From: Pocillopora verrucosa
Taxonomy: Eukaryota; Cnidaria; Anthozoa; Scleractinia; Pocilloporidae
Length of the DNA stretch: 64,000 nt
Direction: 5' to 3'
Assembly (NCBI RefSeq): GCF_036669915.1
Contig: NC_089315.1
Coordinates: forward strand, 29,385,631 to 29,449,630
In this document: one piece after another, positions 22,301 to 33,218 of the stretch
Numbering within the stretch: position 1 is the first letter of the stretch
Layout: every line of letters begins with the position of its first letter
Notes under the pieces: model-generated
What the model was told of the DNA's origin: nothing
Database searches by the model: none
The model's input: the letters and a program-made list of their open reading frames with translations, nothing else
Program-made: the position numbers and the translations under genes

Positions 22301-25300
22301 CTACACATTTCTTTGTAAATTAGTTATGAGAATGTGGTGTTAGATCAAGATAGCAGCTTCTACCTGATAAGTTTGAATATTCTCATTACCCGTTTGCTGA
22401 GTAATGTATGGATATTATAGGGAGAAGTTTCATGTTAATCACTTCTAGGAGTTAAAGGGCTAAAGCCCAAAATGGCTCATTTCAGCGGCACTTCTTCCAG
22501 CTTTTCCCAGGGTACATCCCTGCCTGCCTCCTCTCCCCTCCCCCTCCCCCCAAGCATTTGTGCACTAAGAACCTTCCTCCTTGAGTATTTCAAAATAGGT
22601 TACTTTATGTCATGTATTAGAATGTTTGGGGTAATTTTCTCAGTAGAAGAATCTGTTTCAACTGTCAAGAATTTTCTGTTGAGTATTGGAAGATAGTTTA
22701 TCAACTAGTAAAGGTTTAGAATAAGTTGACTGAAGAATGGTTTTGATAAATTTCAACCTCATAACACCATCCAAAGTCATTCCTTGAACTGAAAATACGT
22801 TTTATTCCAGCCTGACTATGCTGCTATTGCTAGAAACTGCAACACCTGGAGAAATTACCAAGATGTACAGGTTGGAGAGTTTGTTGATCCGTTCGTTCTT
22901 CTTTATTTATTCAAATGTATTTGTTATTTAAGGTATTTACTCATCTTCTCATTCTGCCTTATTATATCCTGTTTCTGTTTAAACCAGTAGTAATAGTAAT
23001 TGTATTAAGTGAAATGCAATGTGTGTAGCGCATATTACTTGGAGTTGGCAACACCTATACCGTGTTTTTTATGCATCACTTTTTCAATCTTCATTAACAG
23101 GACTCGTGGAATAGCGTTCTAGGAATTTTGGATCATTTTGCCGAGAACCAAGACACGTTCGTTGCAGCGGCGGGACCTGGGCACTGGAATGACCCAGATA
23201 TGGTAAAACGCTAAGCCAGCCAGCTTGAACACTACAACAACCTTACTTAGAGCCATTTCCACTTGTTTGTTAAACGCAACTCAGAATCGCATTGGCTTTG
23301 CTTTAATTCACTTTGTGATTGGTCTAGAAAAGTCGCGCTACATCCTCAACCAATCAGTGACAAAACTGAATGCGATCGCGCCTTGATCACACACGTTTTC
23401 CATGCTATAAAAGGGGACTTACTGCCTATACTATGAGCTCTCACCAATGGCATGTAACATAGATTAGATGTTTCTTCTCCTACTGGTTGCCTATCAAGAT
23501 AGTGTCCTTCGTCCTGGTTTGTCGCTGTGATAACTTTAGTTTCTTTGATTAAGAACTAAATCAATGATATTCGGGTAATCACTCTTGATACATTTTTAAT
23601 AGTTTTGTTTTAATTTCCCTTTACAGCTTGTCATCGGTGATTTTGGGCTAAACTACGAACAATCTAAAGCACAGTTTGCACTTTGGTCAATCCTAGCCGC
23701 AGTAAGTTAAGCCTCTTTCACTGTCATGATGTGTATGGTGCGTATGATTAGATATGTTGAAGCAGATAAAGCCAGGATTGAGTCCTTTTTTCCGTGTGCT
23801 GGTCAAGCATTTTTAGGCCGTGGAGAAGCAATGTGCTCCGAATATTTCCATGTTAAAAGGGTATGATTGCTAACCAGAGAGTGTTCTGATCGCGAGGATT
23901 TTCTGATAACTTCTATATTTTTTCTGTAGACCATCGAAGACTTCTGAAGAAAAAAGGAAAGTTCGGAATAATCAATCTTTTCGAAAGGAACGTCGCTCTG
24001 CAAGTGCCATGTTCTGGAACATATAGGAGAATGCAGTCTTAGATTGTATTTGTGCGCCACAGAATGAAGTGATTATTTATCTCAGATGTCACAAAACCAT
24101 GAAAGACAACCTCATAATTGCATCACGCCCTCGTTCTTTTCCTGAATATGCAAATTTACTGATCACGTGTCTTTATTCTGATGTACAGCCACTTATCATG
24201 TCCAATGATTTGAGGAATATCTCAAAGGAAGCCACAGACATTCTTCTAAACAGGTATATTCATTACATCGCTTAACGTGCAGGGTTCAACAGGAGAGTTT
24301 TAGCCTATCGCGTGGTGAGATCGTCCTCATCAAATCAAAGTCGTTTTGGCCAAGCTGCACAGCTGTTTAAGTTCCTTGTTGGCTTAAAGGTCGTAAATAT
24401 TTCTATTTTACTCTTGTATGTACAACCATCAGAGAAGTAATTGCTGTTGATCAAGACAAGCTGGGAAAAATGGGCAGAAGAGTGGTAGGTATACTTTTTT
24501 ATGTTATATGATAAGCTGAATCATACTCGCATTTTGAGGACAGACGCATTGATGACGTCACCGTTGACAATGTTTTGTTTTTACTATTAAACGAAAAGAT
24601 TTCATGTTACTGTGGGTCTTTACAGCAATAGATCATAGATAGCGTCAAAATACGGTAATGACATCAGTGACACACACAACAGCGCTTCGTATGCCTCTTT
24701 TTTGTTCTTGCCACGTTTTTACTATTTAACGTGATCTACTGCGGAATAAACGCATGGAATCTATTAATTTGGGAACGTGGAAATGCGTACGCTGACAAAA
24801 GTTATTTCATTAATTCCATCATAACACAAAACACTTTCCACATCAATGGCCAAACTTTCGAAATTGCCAAAATCTTCTCAAAACAGCTTTGCTTAGATTT
24901 GATGCCATGAGTAAATAAGACTTCAAGTCATTGGTTTATCTCTCTGCCAACTGACCTGTACCCCAACTCTTCTAATAATTAACCGTGTATTCTGCTCTTA
25001 AGTTATTTTGTTGTGCTTTTCTCAACAGTTCGCTGAAAAAGATCTAGAAGTGTGGTCACGTGCCTTGTCTAATGGCAGTGTGGCTGCTGTGCTGTTTAAT
25101 CGCAACGCAGGCTCAGTCCAGGAAATAAAAGCTGATTTTGAACTGGTTTGTGTGAATTGACATTACTATTTTATAGTGGGATTTTATTATCTAACTGTGA
25201 AGTTCTTTTCCTGAGTCATGTACGTCTAAAGGCCAACCATGCTTTGAAATATTTGCTGTTCCACTGAAACCCTTTAAGATGTTCGCTTGGATGGCTTACT

Positions 25301-25635
25301 GCCCAAGTAACTTGCGTAACGGGCAGAATTTAAGGATGAAGGAAAAGAGCTGTTTAAGAGTTGATTGCTCATAGAATAGGAAACAATTGCATCGTTTTAG
25401 CACTATCGTTTAAAATTAAAGTGTCGCCAGTAACATATCAGAGTCAAAAATTACTACACCTTTCTTTTTCTTTTTTTTTGCGCTACAGATTGGATTGACA
25501 TCGAAGACGGCCTCTGTCAGAGACTTGTTTGCTCGTAAAGACTTGGGTCAGTTTACCAATTTCTTTAGTGCCAAAGTAAATCCCTCAGGGGTGGTCATGG
25601 TGAAGTTGTCACCGGTCAAAAACGCCTTCTTTTAA
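18873..25635 (+). CDS. GLA: GH27 glycosidase 2, alpha-galactosidase-type specificity loop (GLA/NAGA family)
   Basis: Fourteen exons join in phase: 18873-18984, 19133-19202, 20024-20105, 20296-20388, 20651-20687, 20950-21014, 21872-22039, 22811-22870, 23101-23202, 23627-23701, 24189-24253, 24433-24484, 25029-25145, 25489-25635 (414 aa; human GLA and NAGA are 429 and 411). Exon 1 encodes a hydrophobic signal peptide ([13 protein letters not shown]) and the conserved [10 protein letters not shown] start; the split Met codon is completed at 19133. Catalytic segments are intact: [29 protein letters not shown]. The specificity loop is CEWPDY. Glu sits at the position that in human alpha-galactosidase A (E203) selects galactose; the second position is Asp instead of Leu. 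Galactose preference is inferred. The exon layout matches gene 1 almost exactly, showing a tandem duplication. Introns carry two MITEs (21484-21723, 22253-22463) and TA/GATGAT microsatellites. Confidence 0.92.
19341..19381. repeat. (TA)n(T)n microsatellite in intron
   Basis: About ten TA units are followed by a T run of about 20, within the second intron of GH27-2. Confidence 0.9.
20170..20262. repeat. GATGAT/AATGAT trinucleotide-rich repeat in intron
   Basis: Interrupted GATGATGAC / AATGATGCTGATGAC units lie within the third intron of GH27-2. They are not coding. Confidence 0.8.
21484..21723. mobile_element. MITE with GGnCCCAGTTGTTCAAAGGC terminal inverted repeats
   Basis: A left arm, GGACCCAGTTGTTCAAAGGC with TAACCCAGGGTTAAATTT, is mirrored at the right by AAATTTCACACTAACCCTGG, CCTTAAACAACCTGG and GCC. 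Total about 240 bp. The terminal CCCAGTTGTT motif resembles the ends of the cluster at 7173, so the two may be relatives. Confidence 0.8.
22253..22463 (+). mobile_element. TTAA-type MITE, family A copy
   Basis: It starts TTAACCTTTAACTCCCAAGA and ends GGAGTTAAAGGGCTAA, giving short terminal inverted repeats with TTAA-like ends. About 205 bp. It is closely similar to the copy at 35191-35398 and a partial one at 49540-49716 (shared CTCCCCTCCAGCTGCTA, CTGATAAGTTTGAA, AATGTATGGATATTATAGGG). Confidence 0.85.
23245..23415. repeat. Dispersed repeat fragment containing GTGATTGGTC / CCAATCAG
   Basis: ATTCACTTTGTGATTGGTC and CAACCAATCAGTGACAAAAC occur in a stretch related to 47735-47900 (TTTACACTGTGATTGGTC, CTGATTGGTTCC). 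It lies in a GH27-2 intron. The class is not determined. Confidence 0.45.
24601..24726. repeat. Degenerate copy of the 45.4-kb foldback family
   Basis: GTTACTGTGGGTCTTTACAG, AATAGATCATAGATAGCGTC, AAAATACGGTAATGAC and GTTCTTGCCACG follow the order of the elements at 45383-45549 and 51207-51385, but the palindrome is eroded. Confidence 0.5.
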
Positions 25636-26246
25636 CTATCAGCAGCAGAATCTGAAGTGATGTGCTCCTGTCAAATGGTTTTTTACACATAGGGATTGGA
25701 AATTATCAATTGATTTTATTTAATTATATCCGGCTCCAATTTTTAGTAGAAGTTCAATAACGCAATTTTGAGCTACAGTTGGTTGGATGTTTCAAATAGG
25801 GAAGACGCTGTACTGAAGAAACACTTAGAAAGTTTGCTTTTGTGGCTAGTCTTAAAAAAATAGATAACTGTTTAATTATAATCTTTCGTAACAGACCGAA
25901 CGTTTGAGAATCGGTGAAGAATTACGCAAGTATATTTTGGAAGTGTTACGTTTACTGACTGCCAATACTATGAGCTTTTTGATAATGAAAGAAACAATTG
26001 AAAATTATGTTTTGAAATTTATTAATCAATTTCAACTGATTAGTATGGCTGGAGCAAGAAAATGAAGAAGACCAATTTCCCTTTCAAAAATTAGCGTGAT
26101 ATCTAATTTAAACTTAGGAGTGCAGAAGGGATTTTATTCACTTTGCGAGAACGGGAAATGAACTGCATCGTGTGTTCGATCAGTAAAACACTGATCAGCT
26201 AACAAATAATTTTGGCTAGGCTTAAATATTCTTAGTGAAAAAATAT
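25636..26246. other. Convergent spacer between GH27-2 and the Rab11-FIP-like gene
   Basis: AT-rich 3' flanks of two convergent genes. I see no exon and no clear repeat. Confidence 0.6.
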
Positions 26247-26252
26247 TTTATT
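26247..26252 (-). terminator. Poly(A) signal of the C2-IPT-RBD gene
   Basis: AATAAA on the minus strand about 20 bp past the TGA at 26273, which implies a very short 3' UTR. Confidence 0.55.
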
Positions 26253-26272
26253 TTCTCCTGGCTTGTACACAC

Positions 26273-29200
26273 TCAGTGGACAGAAGAACCTAAATTTTCT
26301 AGTACTTCTGGAAACTTTTCCATGAGAATCGTCATTAGTCTATCTATGTAGTTCTTCATTGAACGATTCTCGTCAGTCAAATCTGAAAAAAAAATAGAAA
26401 ACTCGAGCAATTTATGTTTTAACCCAAACTTAATAAACATCTGTCAATTGAGACTTTTGAAATAGTTTAATAAATGAAATTCCTTTAAGTCCAATGCAAG
26501 GACCATTGGTTACTGTATCAATTGTAGAGAATAACCTTACCATTAATTTCCTCTCTGAGGTGTGTTATTTCTGTTAAAAGGTCAGCTCTTGAGGCTTTGT
26601 CTTTCTTGCTTGAATCTTTGCTTGACGCTATCGATCAAGGTATAAAAGCCGAGAAAATGAATCAGTTTGTCCAACACTGAACACATTTTAAATTATTTTC
26701 TTCGTTCAAAAGTGAAAATCGACAATTTACAATTTGATTTATGTCTGACCTGTTTCGGAACTTAAATTTCTTTGAGTAGGTATACTACTGATTCTTAAGA
26801 AGTTTGGACGAAATTATTTCAGTGAACTTGAAAATGTTTTCTGGTGTGATGTCATAGTTGGTTGCCATAACAATGTGTGATTTAACCGCACAATCTACAT
26901 TTTGAATATTATACAGTTACTTTGAAGCTCAGCACTTAGGAAGAGGATTCGTCATAGATTCCATTTTGAGGTTACGAAAATATATATTTCACCACAGAAA
27001 TGTAAACGATTGAGCGCAGTTGCGCAAATTTTTTTGATAATGTTGCTAATTTTTCGCATCGTTCGATTTGTCCACACAATGCGAAAGAAGTAAAACTAAA
27101 TTTAACTCATTTTGTGGCGGCAAAAATATCAATTCACACGAAGGAGAAAGTCGCTGATTCAGCAAAATCTAAGAAATTTAGAGAGCTTCCACTAACCAAC
27201 GAAGTAACTAAAGAGATCGTAGAATGCGATAAAGAAGAAAACGTTTCCTTTTGATATTGATAAGCTCCTGGAGAGTTTTCCACGAACAAGTCAAAGTTGT
27301 GACTTCTGCGAAATTAACTTCTCTGTCCTAGTTAAGGTCTTTGTCATTAGCATTGGTGTCATGAGAAGTAAAATAAGTTTTAATTTCTGATTTCATCTGG
27401 CACCTATTATGCGCGCGTATCCTGGTAAAAGGGATTTTAAGAATTTTCAGTACATTCGTACAAAACGTGTTTCATGGTATCGTGTGCCGATCCCTTGCCA
27501 TATTTAAGTTTTCAAAAACAACAACAATAACAATTATAAGCCAAATCAATGGCTATTCACCTGAAGCTTTATCCTGAAATTTAAAATCGAGAGTCGATGT
27601 ACCACGTCCACCAGACTTAGTCTGCAACACAACAGGTCCGGAGCCATTCCAAGCTTTCGTTACAACCACAAGCTTGGCTGGACTGTGGTATTCAAGTGTG
27701 GAATACAGATCACAGCCACAGACAGTTATATATGCTATATCTTCTTTTGAGGTGCCCAGGTTGCAACCGCGCACTGTGATCCGTGTGCCTCCAGACGAAG
27801 GACCAGATTTTGGAGAGAGTCCCGTAATCTCCGGAGCACGACTGGCGGACAGCACCTGACCTAAGGTGGGGGCGAGACGCGGTTTGAACAAAGAAAGGGG
27901 CGCTAAATTTGTGGCACTGGACGATGAATTACGAGACAGACTGGGACTTGACAATCCAGATTCAGTAGCCTTAAAGGGGTTTGTATCATCCAAATTACGG
28001 TCAACTTTAAGCTCAGGCTTGGAGTATAAATTTTCGATCGACCTTGATCCATTCTTAGAAATAGAAGCAGCTTCAATCGAGGCTCTTCGTTTGGAGCGTT
28101 CTCGCCCGCCTCCTCCTTTGCGACCCTTTAAAGGTATTATGGAATTCCATTTACTTCCCTCCCCTGCCTTCTTGAAGGAAAGAACCCAACAATCGATGCA
28201 CAAGTCGCCCATAGCTTGGGAATTTTTTCTCGTCAACGGAATCCATCGGCGACGATGAGCCACGGAGGGGATTTGTGCAAGCGGCAAACTGACTGTGCCA
28301 AGGGAGTCTTCTCGATCCATCACTGTGAATATCAATGCAGCTGGTTTGGAAACTTTTCTGAGAGAAGAGACAAAATAAAAAGATGATCTCCTAGATATAC
28401 ATACAATTCGTGTTTTCAGAAAAGATGGTGTTGTCTTCGATAATTTTTTCCTGTTTTTTTTTTACCTTAGATGTCAGTAAATATGGATATACTTAAAGAA
28501 ACTGTATTCAATTTGGCAAATAAACTAACTGAGGAGAACTAAGATGTGCTTATCTTTAACGCTTGATTAAATTGAGGCGCGTTTCTTTGGATATGTTTTA
28601 GGAGCGACAGCTAAACCAAAGAGCTAACTTTGCCGATCTCCCCCCTCCCTCTCCCCCGCTCTCGCTCCTTTCCAACAAATCAACACTAAAACTATTTTGC
28701 ATGAAGTAACGTCACCCAATGGCGATCAACGTGTTCTTTAGCTTTAATTTTTTCGTGGCTCTTGTATCCTTCTTGCTTGCAAAATTTTAAATATGTTGCG
28801 TCAATAATTTGGTTTCCACTGTTTTTTGGTTTTTGTTTTTGTATTTTTTTTTTTTGGGGGGGGGGGGGGGTGAACGTCATTGAATCTTCCCAAGCACAAG
28901 TTGTTATGAGGAAATTTGGAAATAAAATCGTCTCCAGTTCAACTTAGGAGTAATTGGAGAATGTTACTATCCAGCTTTACTAATGAATCCTCGATCCTCT
29001 CCATAATTAATTCCAAAGGATCACAAAAATCCGTAATCACTGTCCGCTAATCTTAAAAGACCAAAATTTGAAGGCAGATGTTTCTTATTAACGCAAATAG
29101 TACAGGAATAGATAATAGAAGCAGATACAGTCCCATAAATCTCCATTCTAGTTCCTGATAAATACGAAGATCTCGCTTAGCACTGCAGCAAGGATAAATC

Positions 29201-29949
29201 ACTAAACTGAAAATAAGCCAGTTACTTAGAAATGCAGAGCTTAAATTTACAAAAAAAATTTATAATTTGTAACTCATTCCCTTTGATAAAAACTGGTTAA
29301 GGTGTGAAAATGCACTGTTTGCTTAGCATAAACCTTCCATTATTGATTTACATAAGAAAAGCACGATTTATTTTAGCACTATTTATTTTGACTACTTAAT
29401 CGCGATTAAAAACGACGGTTCTTATATTTCAGACAGAAGTATTGCTTTTTATCAGGAGCCCATAACCTTAATGGCTCCTGTTTTTATTGATTTGTAGGAC
29501 CACTTTTCGAATATTCCATCATAATTTTCTCCTTAATAGAAATGAACACAAAGTTGATGATATGAATCCCCCGACATTCGTATTTTTAAAGAAAAAAAAA
29601 AAAAAACATTACACTCACATTGTAGTTTCCTCATTCCAAGTGGGATCGTTATCTCGCACTGCCTCTGTGCGATATTTTTGCTTGCCAATGCCAAAAATAA
29701 CCGATGCATTACATACACCTGAAAGATTACAGCACGATATTAAATTAACAACATGGAAACCTTCGCGAAAAGGGCTCGCATTGATTACGGAAGACACATC
29801 GACGTACCTGCTCCTTTCCTTGGCTGTAAATTTCGAGCTGCGTAAACTACGAAAGAAAAGTGAGTATCTTTTACATTGCCCATGACTGGAGATACGTTTT
29901 AACAGCGAAACCATGTCTTACCAACAACTTTCACTTCCTCAGGATCCAT
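26273..29949 (-). CDS. Rab11-FIP-like protein with C2, NPF motif, Sec5-like IPT/TIG domain and C-terminal Rab11-binding helix
   Basis: Five exons join in phase: 29949-29922, 29718-29619, 28357-27561, 26627-26541, 26382-26273 (373 aa). Residues about 8-105 form a C2 domain (IFGIGKQKYRTEAV, DPTWNEETT, KVSKPAALIFTVMDRED, LGTVSLPL). Residues 169-171 are an NPF motif, the EH-domain ligand found in Rab11-FIP2. Residues about 218-304 form an IPT/TIG domain whose end (TKSGGRGTSTLDFKF) closely matches exocyst Sec5/EXOC2. The C-terminus (MKNYIDRLMTILMEKFPEVL) matches the FIP Rab11/Rab25-binding domain (EDYIDNLLVRVMEETP in FIP2). Class I FIPs tether Rab11 recycling vesicles to membranes through the C2 domain; Sec5's IPT binds active RalA. 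The middle segment is Ser-rich and basic. The first exon is only 28 coding bases, so the N-terminus is the least certain part. Confidence 0.85.
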
Positions 29950-30473
29950 GATAAAATCTGTCACTCCGTTGTAACTGTTAGGGTTTTACACTACTTTCCA
30001 ATTTCGCGGGAAGGTAAACGTTACGTCATAATCAGCTTTGTAACCCTGCTATTCGTTATCACGCGCGCCTTACGAGAGGTAGCGTGTAAAAAGTATATAA
30101 TATATTCGAATTTTTCGAGATTAGGGGCAGACCTGACTACAAATAACTCTTGGGACGGTTAAAAGAACGGCTAAATCTCCGGGCGAGTAAAACTGAGGCA
30201 GAGTAATATTCACAAGTAGCTGAGAATTGAACGTTAGCCTTTGGTAACTTTTGGAGGGTATTCCGGCTCGTTTCGTACACATGGTCGCTTCATACCCAGT
30301 CGGTTCGTACCCAAATCGCTGATCGATTCTTACTCGTCCTAATATACATATATTCGAAATACCTCACGCTCGAGTGTGTGAACAGATGTCGATTGTTGCG
30401 TACGACTCATGAGTAAGTAGAGTATTGCTAGAAAAATACAGACAAAATCATGTGATCAATAATTGCCCCCGCA

Positions 30474-30503
30474 GGGTTTTTGGCCCCAGAGGGCCAAAAA
30501 CCC
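30474..30503. repeat. Perfect 12-bp stem hairpin (GGGTTTTTGGCC / GGCCAAAAACCC)
   Basis: Arms at 30474-30485 and 30492-30503 with a 6-base loop. The flanks GCCCCCGC and GAGGAGGC could extend pairing weakly. Confidence 0.85.
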
Positions 30504-31889
30504 GAGGAGGCACCTTAGGACTCCCCGTGTAATATAGAGGAAGACTGGAGAAGAGAGAATGTAGGCCCTCTTAAGGTATAATTTTGTGTCTAATAACTAT
30601 ATAATAATAAATTGTTCTTCAATGCTGTCTATAAATTGTTCTCCAATGCCACCTATAACATTCCAATGTTAAAACTCACCCAAGTCCCTACATTCTGCTT
30701 CTTCTTGATCGTGAAGAACAAACAAATCCTAAGTTAAACCACACAGCAAAAAAAAAAAACCCCAAGCACTTCCCAAAACTACATTTTGTACACTTGTAGT
30801 ATTTTGAGATGCAAAATTACTAACACCAAAGTACTGAGCCGCAATTCCGTAACAGCATAACAGAAAAATTACACAACTGTAAAAAACAAGCCAAACTCAA
30901 AAAAAAAAAAAAAGAAAATGGTACTGTAGGGCGGGGGCAGCTCTAGTGAGAACTATAACTAGTAATAATATTGATTGAGGATAACCCCGTCGGCGTAATA
31001 AGCACTGTTATCATATCAAATGTTGTGAAAACTAACGAAAAAAAATTGTTATTGCCTAGCGCAATGTGTGATATTTTTCTCCCATTCTTATGAACGTTCC
31101 AGGCCCTACACTCGGTGGTCGCACTTTAAAAATGGACACCTCGTTCACAAGTTAAAGCTTAACATGGAAAACATACTTTATCAGTCTGGGTAAGAAACGA
31201 CCGAGCTGAGTACAAAGTTGAAAAGAACACAAGATATCGAAGGGAAAACTACTTTAAAAGGACGCTAACTTAGCTTCTACATCAGCGTGGTGGCGCTGAA
31301 AGGTCGAATTAAAAGAACTAAACTTCACATCTAAGTTCGCAACGAAGAAAGAGACACTTATTAACTGATCAAAATAGGGCTTTGACTAATGTCCTTGATA
31401 GAGTGTATGGTATCCGGATCTGTGCCGATTTACCGCTCTCATCGACATGGCCTCCTGAGAGAGATGCAACGATAATCAACGTGGAGGTAAGGGTGTGGAA
31501 GATTTCTTGGCAAATCTACCGAGGGGATGGGAAGAATTCATGGTGAATATATGCTTTTACCCGCGGTTCAACAGCTGGAAAGTCCAGTTTCATGAACTCT
31601 ATTCGAGGGGGTGGGCATTTCTAAAACTCGACTCAGACAACTTGCCCTCACAGTGATGAAAACAGCCAAAAAGTATTGAAAATAATCTGACATTGACCCG
31701 AACTCAACCCGACAGGATATTCAAACACAACAACCGTCTAAGAATGGCCGAATAGAATATTAATATTTATTAGGGTACAAAAGGTTTAATACCTCTATTC
31801 ATCATTCATTATTTAGCTTCCTCCCTTGACACTAAAGAATTTGGTGGAAAATAAAAAAGCTTGAAAATCACTCACGTTTTAGGTGATTT

Positions 31890-32047
31890 ATAATGGTAAT
31901 TGAACTGAGTGGAGTGCAATTTGGGCTGAAATCATACGCGTGATTTCAAAATTGAACGAGCGCGCAGCGCGAGTTCAATTTGAAATCACCAGTATGATTT
32001 TAGACCAAAATTGCACAACACAGAGTTCAATTACCACTTTATTACAT
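31890..32047. mobile_element. Foldback MITE, about 75-bp arms
   Basis: The left arm (TAATGGTAATTGAACTGAGT, GAGTGCAATTTGGGCTGAAATC, GTGATTTCAAAATTGAAC) is mirrored by GAGTTCAATTTGAAATCAC, GATTTTAGACCAAAATTGCAC and GAGTTCAATTACCACTTTATTAC around a CGAGCGCGCAGCGCG centre. A further GTGATTTCAAAATGGGTGTAATA end at 32354-32376 suggests a longer composite element. Confidence 0.85.
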
Positions 32048-32490
32048 CCATTTTGAAATCGCCCAAATACAGGACTTCAAATATTTTGTTACTACAATAC
32101 TGAGCCAGTTTCAAATTAAATTAATCCATTTTTTGGGAGGAAAAAATAAGAGTTTTGGAAACAAAAGTTGCAAAATTTGCCACATGACACTTCATGTCTT
32201 TCATCTTCCTGCAATTTGATCGGTTACGTGAAACAAGCCTTGAAGTCTGATTGGTTGTTTTGTTTTTAGTGTAGCCTACTCATAAAGCAAAAAAATGGTG
32301 CAATTTGTGAATAAATCGCACCAATTAGAGCCAATCAGATTACAGGGACCACCAGTGATTTCAAAATGGGTGTAATAAACGGTAAAAACGTTAACTTGTG
32401 TTCTACCCCAGCATTCTGCATCGATTATAATGCCACTATGCCTATTACTTCTAAAAATAAAGCTCTGCATTGCAGGATGTCGGTTAAAAG

Positions 32491-32496
32491 TTTATT
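32491..32496 (-). terminator. Poly(A) signal of the C15orf61 homolog
   Basis: AATAAA on the minus strand 17 bp after the stop codon. Confidence 0.55.
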
Positions 32497-32512
32497 GTTG
32501 AGCAAGTTCTAC

Positions 32513-32944
32513 TCAAAACATGGCATCTTTTTCCTCTTCCATTAAAAAGTAAATCTTAACGTCCCCATTGAAAGTTTTCACTGTCTCCTCATGTTTTATT
32601 AGAAAGAAAGCCACTATTCCATAAGCCAAAGTAGGAATTCCTAAATTCAAAATTTTCAATAACGTGAGGATATTGTTCTCGAGCTTCAGATCCTGCCAAG
32701 GTCTTTTTGAGCAGTGGTATTTGATGAAAGGAAAACAGCCTGTTCTTAGAATATGGTAGTTTTGTCCATCAACGAGCCAGTTAAAATGGGACATTGCGAA
32801 GTTGTCATTCATCACCGACTTGTAGCGGACGAAGTATGAAGTCCAATTCGGCAGTCCTCTTTGACGTAAATGTTGTGTTAATACCTCTGATGCTTTAGGT
32901 TTCAGCTTGGTATTCTGAAAAATTCTTCTTATTTGCCTTACCAT
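32513..32944 (-). CDS. C15orf61: C15orf61-like small conserved protein (143 aa)
   Basis: An intronless frame from ATG 32944 to a stop at 32513. It matches the vertebrate C15orf61 family along its length: [35 protein letters not shown], then [24 protein letters not shown], and [12 protein letters not shown], which is a probable membrane-spanning segment. The family is about 157 residues in human, widely conserved in animals and of unknown biochemical function. The N-terminus here ([16 protein letters not shown]) is basic with no acidic residue, which would fit mitochondrial import, but this is inference. The gene lies about 270 bp from, and divergent to, the dehydrogenase gene. Confidence 0.88.
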   Translation of the reverse strand: MVRQIRRIFQNTKLKPKASEVLTQHLRQRGLPNWTSYFVRYKSVMNDNFAMSHFNWLVDGQNYHILRTGCFPFIKYHCSKRPWQDLKLENNILTLLKILNLGIPTLAYGIVAFFLIKHEETVKTFNGDVKIYFLMEEEKDAMF

Positions 32945-33218
32945 GGCTGTTCATGACCCACAGTCACGTTAAAAAAGATTTGCGACGGCAAAATCTTTGG
33001 CAAGATAGAGAAGTCGCGCTAACGCATCAGCCATCTTGTTCTTGCTTAGTTCCCAGGCTACCTCCAAATTCGTCTATTTTGTTACCAGATCTCCTCGACC
33101 TCGTATTGCAAGTCCCCAAAATTCATGCAGAAAGCGTCTGCCCAGTTGATTTCGTTTAATCATCAGACCACTCGTTTTGCATTCTTCCTGGTGTTAATTG
33201 GTCTTCGAAATTTCGGCC
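32945..33218. promoter_or_regulatory. Probable shared promoter of C15orf61 homolog and MDR dehydrogenase
   Basis: The two start codons are 274 bp apart on opposite strands, with no other gene between them. No TATA box is evident. The call rests on geometry. Confidence 0.5.

Larger units (their letters stand above)
29950..32490. other. Spacer with hairpins; no gene recognised
   Basis: Contains a GC-rich perfect hairpin (30474-30503) and a large foldback element (31890-32047). Its left end should hold the promoter of the Rab11-FIP-like gene. No coding exon is recognised. Confidence 0.6.

Noticed and set aside
27866-28258. 130-codon plus-strand frame
   Set aside because: Antisense shadow of the large coding exon of the Rab11-FIP-like gene.
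27553-28335. Interpretation of this exon as part of exocyst Sec5/EXOC2
   Set aside because: The IPT domain is Sec5-like, but the C2 domain before it and the FIP-RBD exons after it are not found in Sec5, and no Sec5 helical body is present.
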